Assembly: GCA_038745295.1 (NCBI GenBank)
Contig: JBCDLN010000017.1
Coordinates: 1 to 24,378 of the forward strand
Length of the DNA: 24,378 nt
Reading direction: 5' to 3'
Source: Acuticoccus sp038745295
GTDB taxonomy: Bacteria > Pseudomonadota > Alphaproteobacteria > Rhizobiales > Amorphaceae
The translations under genes were made by a program, and so were the position numbers. Positions 1-6,433 of this stretch are shown piece by piece. Numbering within the stretch: the stretch's first letter is position 1; the number at the start of each line of letters is the position of its first letter. The notes under the pieces were generated by a model. It was not told the DNA's origin. It worked only from the letters and a program-made list of their open reading frames with translations, and ran no database searches.

Positions 1-2
1 AG

Positions 3-377
3 ATCGGCGAGGGTGGCGCCCGGGCCATCGCAGAGCACTTGACCGGGCTCACTCAGCTCGACCTCTCTGACAACAACATCGGCGATGGTGGCACCCGGGC
101 CATCGCAGAGCACTTGACCGGGCTCACTCAACTCGATCTGTATTTCAACAACATCGGCGAGGGTGGCGCCCTGGCCATCGCGGAGCACCTGACCGGGCTT
201 ACTCAGCTCGATCTCTCTGACAACAACATCGGCGAGGGTGGCGCCCGGGCCATCGCAGAGCACCTGACCGGGCTCACTCGGCTCCAGCTCCGTCGCAATG
301 CCATCGGCGAGGGTGGCGCCCAGGCCATCGCAGAGCACCTGACTAGGCTCACTCAGCTTGATCTACATGACAACGGA
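3..377 (+). repeat. Five in-frame 75-bp tandem repeats encoding LRR units
   Basis: Five nearly identical 75-bp units start at 3, 78, 153, 228 and 303, with a degenerate sixth from 378. Each encodes 25 residues of the form IGEGGARAIAEHLTGLTQLD plus a variable DNN-like turn. Most differences between units fall at the turn (SDNN, YFNN, RRNA, HDNG) and one or two scaffold positions, while the rest is conserved at nucleotide level. This suggests recent unit duplication or gene conversion. The array continues past the left edge. Confidence 0.95.
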
Positions 378-2522
378 ATCGGCGAGGGTGGCGGCCGATC
401 ACTTTTAGCGGCGTTCTTGGGGCGAAGGTTACGGATACTTTACTTGGGAGACAACCCACTCACCCAAACTCTGCTCACGCCAGAGAGTTTCCAAACTAGG
501 GATGCCCTTACCATTCTCGCTGCATGGAAAGCACACACGGAAGCGGCCGATTCCGGGCGATTGCAGCCCCTTGACGAAGCGAAAATGCTCGTTCTGGGTG
601 ATGAAGCGGTGGGAAAAACCTCGCTGGTCCGCTTTATCACTAAAGGCCTCCCGCGCGACCCGGACGAGCGAGCAACCCGGGGGGCTCGCCTCTATGACCG
701 CATCACCACCGATGGCTGGACACCGGCAAGCACAGGTGTGCGGCTCAATGTATGGGATTTTGGCGGGCAAGAGATTCAGCATGGCACACATCGCTATTTC
801 CTGACGCGCCGCAGCCTCTACCTCGTCGTCTTGGAGGATCGACGCGAGGATAAGGGAGCGGCCCGCGCCACGAAGTGGCTCCGGGTTATCGAAAGCGTGG
901 CAGGCGAGGATGCGCCGGTCGTACTCGTTGTGAATAAGTGCGACGGCCCCCCACAACTCACGTTCGACCAAGACGGACTGATGCGGGACTTTCCCCAGCT
1001 TAAGAAAGTATTGCGTGTCTCTTGCAACGACGATGCGCGCAGCCGCGAGAGTATCGCCAAGCTCAAGGAGGTCATCGCCAGTCTCCTGACCAGCGGGGCA
1101 ATGCCGCATCTGAGCGACCAGCTGCCGGCGGAGTGGTTGGAGGTCCGTAACGCAATCGCAGACATGGCGGAAAAGACACCGGTGCTTGATCAAGATGCGT
1201 ATCGCGCACTCTGCACCGATGACACCGTGACCAAAGGGCGTGAGATCACGGATGCTGATGAGCAGCGCTCCCTCTTGCGCCTGCTCCACGACCTGGGCAC
1301 CGTCATCGCCCATGGTCTGGAGCGCGACGCGGCGGTCGCGCTTAGCAGCGTGCGCCTGCTCGACCCCAACTGGTTGACGACGGCAATCTACACAGTACTT
1401 GAGCGGATCAAGGTGGAGGATCGCGCCGGAGAATTTTCGCGATCAGATTTGATCGATTGGCTCCATCCAAAGCTATACCCGGAGGAGAAGCACGAATTCA
1501 TCATCGCGATGATGCGTGATCCGGCACTTGAACTATGCTTTCGTCTGCCTAGCAATGAGGAACGTTTTCTTGCACCTGAGGGCCTTCGCGAAAACTCGCC
1601 CGACTACAGCCAATTTACCAAGGAAGCGCTGCGTTTTCGCTACCGATATGCGGAGGTGCCGCGGGGGCTGATCCCGCGCCTTATCGTGAAGCTTCATGAC
1701 TATCTCGAACGTCCGCCGCAGATTTGGCTGACAGGGGGACGATTCCATATCGGTGGCGCTATGGTGATCGTCGAAGGCGATCGTATAGATCGGCAGATTG
1801 ACATTTCCGTACTCGATGAGCAACGGCGCGCCGCGCTCTTTACCTTGCGCCAAACCATGCAAAATCTGCACGACAATTACCGGGAGATCGGCGCTACGGC
1901 GGTTGTACCGATGCCCGACGACCCGGAAATCGAAGAGCGCTACGACTACCTCCAACAGCTTGAGGAAGAAGAAGGTCCAGACTACCGACACCGTCCTTCT
2001 GGCGCTAAGCGCAGCTACGCTGTTGCCGAACTCCTAGACAGTATAGACGAGCCGCGACGGGTTGTTCGAGAGACAGTGCCGCCAACCCATACAGCTCCAC
2101 CCGAAAGAGAGGAGAACCAGCGCCCCTCGCAACCGCGGCAAACCCTGTTGTCTCTCGCCATATTGTTTCCTGTAGGAGCGGCGATCTTTAGTTTTCTAGG
2201 CGCGCTCAGGTTTGGGTTGGACGGCTTTTGGTCCGCGCTGCTGGCTTTCATAAGTTTCGTATGTGCCAATTTCATCTTGCGTCTATTCGATCGCGCCTTC
2301 GTCTTCCGTCGTCTGCTGATAGCTTGGGTCGGCAGCGGCCTTACCCTCGTGGCAATTGGTGGGATCGCTGCGCAGTTAAATATTGAGGGCTTCTCGTTTG
2401 ACTATGGCGGCGCTCCCACCTGGACGGTGGCCGTGATCTGGGCGATCGGACTGCTGTTTCTCGTGGTGGTAGCTCACTTTGAAGCAAAACGCGAAGAAGC
2501 ACGCTCGATGGATCGGGCGTGA
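3..2522 (+). CDS. LRR-Roc-COR (ROCO) GTPase with C-terminal membrane helices, 5'-truncated by the window edge
   Basis: The reading frame is open from base 3, so the true start lies to the left. Numbering from the Leu codon at 39, residues 1 to about 115 are leucine-rich repeats of 25 residues. A Roc GTPase domain follows: P-loop GDEAVGKT (187-194, Lys193), the switch motif DFGGQE (240-245) and the guanine-specificity motif NKCD (299-302). A COR-like dimerisation region follows at roughly 350-620. After a charged, proline-rich linker come four hydrophobic segments (about 700-815), ending in a short basic tail. LRR-Roc-COR is the core of the ROCO family (bacterial relatives of LRRK2), GTPases that dimerise through COR. 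The four C-terminal helices would anchor the protein or act as a membrane effector; that is inference. The gene converges on a small minus-strand ORF, and a weak TTGGAC/GTCCAA stem (2528-2555) lies at the junction. Family call is firm; biological role is unknown. Confidence 0.93.
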   Translation: MGEGGARAIAEHLTGLTQLDLSDNNIGDGGTRAIAEHLTGLTQLDLYFNNIGEGGALAIAEHLTGLTQLDLSDNNIGEGGARAIAEHLTGLTRLQLRRNAIGEGGAQAIAEHLTRLTQLDLHDNGIGEGGGRSLLAAFLGRRLRILYLGDNPLTQTLLTPESFQTRDALTILAAWKAHTEAADSGRLQPLDEAKMLVLGDEAVGKTSLVRFITKGLPRDPDERATRGARLYDRITTDGWTPASTGVRLNVWDFGGQEIQHGTHRYFLTRRSLYLVVLEDRREDKGAARATKWLRVIESVAGEDAPVVLVVNKCDGPPQLTFDQDGLMRDFPQLKKVLRVSCNDDARSRESIAKLKEVIASLLTSGAMPHLSDQLPAEWLEVRNAIADMAEKTPVLDQDAYRALCTDDTVTKGREITDADEQRSLLRLLHDLGTVIAHGLERDAAVALSSVRLLDPNWLTTAIYTVLERIKVEDRAGEFSRSDLIDWLHPKLYPEEKHEFIIAMMRDPALELCFRLPSNEERFLAPEGLRENSPDYSQFTKEALRFRYRYAEVPRGLIPRLIVKLHDYLERPPQIWLTGGRFHIGGAMVIVEGDRIDRQIDISVLDEQRRAALFTLRQTMQNLHDNYREIGATAVVPMPDDPEIEERYDYLQQLEEEEGPDYRHRPSGAKRSYAVAELLDSIDEPRRVVRETVPPTHTAPPEREENQRPSQPRQTLLSLAILFPVGAAIFSFLGALRFGLDGFWSALLAFISFVCANFILRLFDRAFVFRRLLIAWVGSGLTLVAIGGIAAQLNIEGFSFDYGGAPTWTVAVIWAIGLLFLVVVAHFEAKREEARSMDRA

Positions 2523-2543
2523 GTCAGTTGGACTTCACATCGT

Positions 2544-2768
2544 TCACACGTCCAATTTACCGCTTTGCGCTGCCGTTCGGAGCTTTTTAGCCCGTCCTTC
2601 GCTTACCCGCTGAATAGCAACAATCCGCCGAGATGTTGAGGACCCACGCCGTAAGAATTTAAGGCTGAGGGTAAGAACGCTCACGGCGACGATAGCAAGA
2701 GTGAAAGAATATTGGATGTCGTTGGACGAGATCGTGGACCAAATCCGATAGAGGGTTTCCATTGCCAT
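2544..2768 (-). CDS. Small hypothetical single-span membrane protein
   Basis: A 74-residue ORF from ATG 2768; TTG 2771 or ATG 2762 are alternatives. It has one clear hydrophobic segment (about residues 20-40, core FTLAIVAVSVLTLSLKFL) followed by a strongly basic tail rich in Arg and Lys, the layout of a small inner-membrane protein with a positive cytoplasmic end. No good ribosome-binding site is visible. It lies tail to tail with the ROCO gene, 21 bp apart. I recognise no family. It may be a chance ORF, but the membrane helix and the AT-rich DNA upstream of its start make it worth keeping. Confidence 0.35.
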   Translation of the reverse strand: MAMETLYRIWSTISSNDIQYSFTLAIVAVSVLTLSLKFLRRGSSTSRRIVAIQRVSEGRAKKLRTAAQSGKLDV

Positions 2769-2788
2769 CAATTATTACCGCATGGCGT

Positions 2789-2812
2789 GCGTAAAAGTAT
2801 AAAATTTTACGC
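2789..2812. promoter_or_regulatory. Inverted repeat GCGTAAAA-N8-TTTTACGC, operator-like
   Basis: Perfect 8-bp arms at 2789-2796 and 2805-2812 with an 8-bp spacer that itself overlaps the palindrome TAAAATTTTA. It sits 20-45 bp upstream of the start of the 2544-2768 ORF, a typical place for a repressor operator. It is too AT-rich, and wrongly placed, to be a terminator for either flanking gene. Its function is inferred from position only. Confidence 0.35.
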
Positions 2813-3034
2813 TATCTATTTCATTTCGAACAAATTTGTATACAAAAATTTTTAAATGAATGACAAGCGATGATCCTAGCGCAATATTTTAACCAAGACA
2901 ATTCTATTATAAAATGATTCTATATTATCCGACCTATAGCTACGATGAATTGTAATGATAACTTTTTTCAGGTAATTTGTGCATAGATGATAATGTTCTC
3001 AGTGACTTTACGGTCCCCGGATCATTGTGATCAT

Positions 3035-3066
3035 CTAGTGGCTCCCTGAATCACCGTAGCCGCTAG
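3035..3066. other. Stem-loop in intergenic DNA downstream of terL
   Basis: Arms CTAGTGGCT (3035-3043) and AGCCGCTAG (3058-3066) pair over 9 bp with one G-T wobble and enclose 14 nt. A further GTGACT/AGTCAC pairing (3002-3007 with 3065-3070) overlaps it. There is no U-run on either side, so it is not a standard intrinsic terminator. It lies about 70 bp after the terminase stop and could be a processing site or a remnant of the prophage end. Confidence 0.3.
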
Positions 3067-3136
3067 TCACCAGTATCGAAGATCACTCAAACGTTGTCCT
3101 TAACCTAATCCCAGCCCCACAACGCCATCGGCCGAG

Positions 3137-4915
3137 CTACCGCCCCATCCAAGCCGACCGCACGATCCGCGGCGCGCGCGATAGCGCGTTTGGCCGCGAC
3201 AGCGCCTCCAGTCGCGCCCCAAGGTTCCGCGCCAAAGCTTGCCGGCCAGCCATAGCGTAGACCACACAATCGAGCGCCTCTGCGTCCATGCCGGCCTTGC
3301 GCACCCAGCGCCGCACCGGGCGGCCCCGCTCATAGCGCACAATCCGGCGCTCTGCGGTGAGCTGCTCGAACCACGCCTCGGGTAGGCTGTCAGAAAACCG
3401 GACACTGCTTCGGCCAGCCTGAAGCCGATCAAGCAGCTGTCCCTTCAACCCGTCGACGCCGACCAGGTAGACGCGGCCACCACCTCGTACTTTGCTTCCC
3501 ACCGCCAGCGCCTGGCGGGTGCCACCCACGCCCTTGCCAGCAAGGATGCGCCGGCCAGCTCGCTCGCGGCAGAAGGAGTAGACACGGTCCACGGTGGCAC
3601 CGTCGCCGCTGTCCACGACCGCAGCATCCACGCCGATCGTACCACCAAGGGGATGCTTCCATCGCTCTCTGACGAGGATGTCCAGCTCTTGCCAAACACC
3701 ATCATCCAAAGGGGACCCGAACAGCATACGGTGGTCGAGCACGAACATGGCGTCGTCTTCGCCCCACCCGACGAGAGTCGCCTCGAGCCGATCCATGCGC
3801 TGCACGTCGACCCCGGCCGTGATGGCCAGCACCTCGGTAGGGATACGCTCCAGGTCGAATGGCTCCACCCGGCTCGAAAGGGCGTGCTGGTCCACCTCCT
3901 CAGCGGCCTCCCGCCAGCCTTCCGCAAGAATGGTGTTCACGAAGGTCTGCAGCTGCTCCGGCCGGTCCTTCGCCTCCAGAAACTCGGCCGCAAGCTTGCC
4001 CCATGAGGCGTTGGCCAAGAGGCTAACGAGCGCATTGAGCCTGAAGCCGGCATGGCCCTCTACGTCCGGCGCCAAAGCCCGCCAGCGACCTGCCGCCACC
4101 ATTGCTGTCTTGTGGTGCTCCTCCACAATCGCCTGGCAGTGCGGACATCGGAACGAAGCCGTTTCCGGTCTGCCGGGCGTCCACTCAATGTGCCGCCACA
4201 GCAACTCGGTGTGAGTACCGCATTCGGGGCACGGCACCTCGAACACCCGCTGATTGCTCTGGCGATAGAGCCGCAGGACGTTGCTGGTGTCCTCCAAGGT
4301 CGGCGTCGAGCCCACCACGATTTTGCGATCCGCGAACGAGAGTGTGCGGCGCTCCGCCAGAGTGATGGGATCCCCTTCGGCGCTGGGCTCCATGGCGTCC
4401 GCCTCATCGACGAACAGCACCCGCGCCGTGTGCCGCCGAAGGTTCCTCGGTGCCTTGGCCGCCACCACCTTCAAAGATCCTCCTGCGAAGCGGCGGTGCA
4501 GCATCGTGTTGCGCCTGTCCTCGCCAACGTCCGCGGTCAGCACACCGGCGAGCGCCGATGTGGCCTCAAACGTCGGCTCAACGTCTGACACGAGATAGTC
4601 GCGGCAATCCGATTCCGTCGGCTGAAGGCTGAGGATCGGGGCCGGGTCGTTCGCGATGTAGCTGCCCAGCGCGGCCGTGAGGAGCGATGTGAAGCCAACG
4701 CGCACCGGCTTCACGATCGTCACCCGTTCAATCGCAGGGTCGCCAATGGCGTCGGCAATCTCGCGCTGGTAGGGCCACAGCCGCATCGGGCCCGGCGCTG
4801 CGCTCACGCCCGCCGGTAGCGTCACCGTCGTTTCGATCCACTCCGACAGTTGCAACCGCGGTGGTGGGCGGAAGGCCGCAAAGAAGGAGGCCTCAACATC
4901 ATCAAGGAGCGCCAT
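3137..4915 (-). CDS. Phage terminase large subunit, GpA family
   Basis: A 592-residue DNA-packaging ATPase/nuclease related to lambda gpA. The ATPase half has a GpA-type Walker A, KPVRVGFTS (Lys69), and Walker B, VLFVDEAD. A zinc-finger-like Cys pair set (CPECG ... CPHCQ) lies between them and the nuclease half. That half shows the Asp-bearing strands ITAGVDVQRMDRLEAT and TIGVDAAVVDSGDG and the C-terminal ALDCVVYAMAGRQAL helix. The ATG at 4915 is chosen because a strong GGGGGGAA site sits just upstream; an 18-codon upstream extension is not needed. It overlaps the small-terminase stop by 14 bp, as expected for a co-translated holoterminase pair. No portal or capsid gene follows, so an intact domain set sits in an otherwise truncated packaging module. 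Confidence 0.93.
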   Translation of the reverse strand: MALLDDVEASFFAAFRPPPRLQLSEWIETTVTLPAGVSAAPGPMRLWPYQREIADAIGDPAIERVTIVKPVRVGFTSLLTAALGSYIANDPAPILSLQPTESDCRDYLVSDVEPTFEATSALAGVLTADVGEDRRNTMLHRRFAGGSLKVVAAKAPRNLRRHTARVLFVDEADAMEPSAEGDPITLAERRTLSFADRKIVVGSTPTLEDTSNVLRLYRQSNQRVFEVPCPECGTHTELLWRHIEWTPGRPETASFRCPHCQAIVEEHHKTAMVAAGRWRALAPDVEGHAGFRLNALVSLLANASWGKLAAEFLEAKDRPEQLQTFVNTILAEGWREAAEEVDQHALSSRVEPFDLERIPTEVLAITAGVDVQRMDRLEATLVGWGEDDAMFVLDHRMLFGSPLDDGVWQELDILVRERWKHPLGGTIGVDAAVVDSGDGATVDRVYSFCRERAGRRILAGKGVGGTRQALAVGSKVRGGGRVYLVGVDGLKGQLLDRLQAGRSSVRFSDSLPEAWFEQLTAERRIVRYERGRPVRRWVRKAGMDAEALDCVVYAMAGRQALARNLGARLEALSRPNALSRAPRIVRSAWMGR

Positions 4916-5369
4916 CGGCGATTCCCCCCAGTGCCATGCGCACCTCGGCGTCGATGGCCTCCACGTCATCAGGGCTGAGATGCGTCAACTGCCCCTGCAA
5001 CCGCGATGCAACAGCCAGCAGTCGCCCCCGAACGCGAGCGGCGACGTCAACCCAGCGCGCCTTGACCTCCTCTGCTGGAATGAGTTCGCCGCGTAGGCTA
5101 GCATTCTTCAGCGCCTTCTCATCCGCCTGCTCGCGAGCCAACCGCGCTCGCTCTGCCGTCAAGCTCGCTGTGGCCGCTTCACCGCCGCGACCCGCGGCCA
5201 CCTCACGCAAGTGCGCCGTGTAGGACTGGACGTTTTCCACGAGCGGATAGGTGTTGCGCGCCGGCTTCTTCAGGACGCCGCGGTCCGTCAAATGGCCAAC
5301 CTGCTGCCGGCTGATGCCGAACAGTCGCGCGAGCTCGTCGGTGGTGACGGAAGCTATCTTCTCAGCCAT
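4902..5369 (-). CDS. Phage terminase small subunit, Nu1-like
   Basis: A 155-residue protein. The N-terminal region (about 8-60) is a winged helix-turn-helix: TTDELARLFGISRQQVGHLT then DRGVLKKPARNTYPL, the arrangement of lambda Nu1, which binds cos-type sites. A charged coiled-coil segment follows (about 70-100, ERARLAREQADEKALKNA), then a helical C-terminus that in this family contacts the large subunit. The start at ATG 5369 has only a weak GGGA site and follows the previous ORF by 5 bp, so translation may be coupled. Nu1 with GpA is the standard pair that recognises and cuts phage DNA for packaging. Confidence 0.87.
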   Translation of the reverse strand: MAEKIASVTTDELARLFGISRQQVGHLTDRGVLKKPARNTYPLVENVQSYTAHLREVAAGRGGEAATASLTAERARLAREQADEKALKNASLRGELIPAEEVKARWVDVAARVRGRLLAVASRLQGQLTHLSPDDVEAIDAEVRMALGGIADGAP

Positions 5370-5374
5370 GCCAA

Positions 5375-5617
5375 CTAAATCCCATTACTCAACGACAAAC
5401 TGAGTGAACTGCCGGGGGCAGCGACCCTCGCGGCCAGACCACCCAGGAAGGACCCACGAGGGCAGAGCGCCTGCTCGCGGCACGGAAGCCAACACACAGC
5501 AACATCGCGGGGGTTTTGGCCCTTATGGGAAGACCACCGTGTGTCACTCTCTGCGTTTCTAAGGCCGCCGCAGTCGCAAGGACTGTTTGTTGCAATGATG
5601 GCAATGGTCGGGTTCAT
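5375..5617 (-). CDS. Small Cys-rich hypothetical protein in the phage block
   Basis: An 80-residue ORF with five cysteines, CDC near residue 14 and a second group (CWLPCREQALC) near the middle, which could bind a metal. I recognise no family. Its ATG overlaps the TGA of the upstream small gene by 4 bp (ATGA), and it ends 5 bp before the Nu1-like start, so it fits exactly into the operon. The C-terminal third looks low in information and could be read in other frames. Support comes mainly from the spacing; a chance ORF remains possible. Confidence 0.42.
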   Translation of the reverse strand: MNPTIAIIATNSPCDCGGLRNAESDTRWSSHKGQNPRDVAVCWLPCREQALCPRGSFLGGLAARVAAPGSSLSLSLSNGI

Positions 5618-5790
5618 CGCGCTCTCTCCCTTAGCGCATCAGCGAGGCAGCGCAGCTCGGCGACGATCTCGCTTTTCTCTTCGTGAAAGCGGAAAGGGGT
5701 GCGGTGCGAAGGCGACAGCCGCTCGACCCGCCGTGCAAGCTCGTGGAGCGTGTCCCGTGAGGGCAATGTCTGCATGACGACCTCAGTCAT
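5614..5790 (-). CDS. Small hypothetical helical protein in the phage block
   Basis: 58 residues from ATG 5790; the longer open frame upstream overlaps the preceding gene and is discarded. The start lies in an 8-bp ATGACTGA overlap with the stop of the 217-residue-class gene upstream, and the stop overlaps the next ORF as ATGA. The sequence is predicted helical and highly charged: RDTLHELARRVERLSPSHR, then EEKSEIVAELRCLADALR. That pattern is common in small phage genes of unknown role between replication and packaging modules. No function can be assigned. Confidence 0.6.
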   Translation of the reverse strand: MTEVVMQTLPSRDTLHELARRVERLSPSHRTPFRFHEEKSEIVAELRCLADALRERAR

Positions 5791-6433
5791 CAAATCCACC
5801 CCCCGCGAACCGGAATTCACCGTAGATGTCGTAGACTCGTTGCGCGATCGGGACACTAACTGTTTCTGTCGACTGCCAGGCCGCGACCAGGCATTCACGG
5901 CAGTCTTTTCGCTCGGAAAAGCCACGGTTGTAGAGCGCCCGGGCGAGAGACTTCCAATCTTGAGGCATCTCGTCCCCGGGCCACCACTCTAGTCGCGGAG
6001 GTCTGAGCGGGTTCTCGCCGTCATCGGGGCGATTGAGCCAATGGATGGCAGCGCGGCGGTAGAGGTCATTGACGCGCGCCCGGTCGGCCGCCTGCACCTT
6101 TCCGCGTCGGCTTCTTACCATCTTGAGGAAGCTCGTCTCGCCGGCACGCAGCAAGAAGCCGTTTTCCTCCATCAACCAGCGAGCGGTAGCCCAGGTTTGC
6201 GACGTCTCAGTTTTCTCCTCCGCATCTGCATACCGTGGCTCGAGCCCGGCCGCTTGATGTGCAGTTTCGAACCCATCACCCCAGCGTGCGACATGATCTG
6301 CGAGGTCGTGAATGGACCGGCCCTCAGCCTCGAGGACGCGGAAAATCGCCGCAACGGTCGCGATGACTTCTGCGTCGTATGTTGAGGCCAGCCTGCGGAT
6401 GAGTGCGGGGAGCCGCGTGGACGAGGTCTGCAT
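5783..6433 (-). CDS. Hypothetical protein linking the phage replication and packaging modules
   Basis: 216 residues from ATG 6433; GTG 6436 is one codon earlier. A GGGAGGG site lies 6-9 nt upstream, and the start overlaps the helicase stop (GTGATG). The N-terminal segment, AEVIATVAAIFRVLEAEGRS followed by IHDLADHV, resembles a short helical motif I associate with unnamed proteins encoded beside phage and satellite primase-helicase genes. The rest is rich in Trp, Arg and Glu, soluble, with no membrane segment or enzyme motif that I can identify. Position suggests a role in replication, but that is inference. Confidence 0.8.
   Translation of the reverse strand: MQTSSTRLPALIRRLASTYDAEVIATVAAIFRVLEAEGRSIHDLADHVARWGDGFETAHQAAGLEPRYADAEEKTETSQTWATARWLMEENGFLLRAGETSFLKMVRSRRGKVQAADRARVNDLYRRAAIHWLNRPDDGENPLRPPRLEWWPGDEMPQDWKSLARALYNRGFSERKDCRECLVAAWQSTETVSVPIAQRVYDIYGEFRFAGGGFDD

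Larger units (their letters stand above)
2772..3136. other. AT-rich intergenic region between the ROCO/small-ORF pair and the terminase gene
   Basis: About 365 bp without a convincing gene. Bases 2770-3000 are strikingly AT-rich compared with both neighbours, with runs such as TATACAAAAATTTTTAAATG, and then return to average composition. It contains two separate inverted repeats (listed on their own) and no tRNA or obvious attachment-site duplicate. It marks the downstream edge of the phage-derived block, which stops at the terminase stop codon. It may hold the promoter of the 2544-2768 ORF or a junction left by loss of the rest of the prophage. Confidence 0.6.

Noticed and set aside
3..377. 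Regular direct repeats that might be read as a CRISPR array
   Set aside because: The units are contiguous 75-bp, in-frame LRR codons with no unique spacers and no cas genes nearby.
429..1313. Long minus-strand open frame opposite the ROCO gene
   Set aside because: It lies wholly antisense to the GTPase domain, gives no recognisable protein and has no ribosome-binding site; it is a shadow of the coding strand.
2528..2555. TTGGAC/GTCCAA inverted repeat between the ROCO stop and the small ORF stop, as a terminator
   Set aside because: The stem is only 6 bp with a 16-nt loop and no U-run, so it is too weak to call as a separate terminator.
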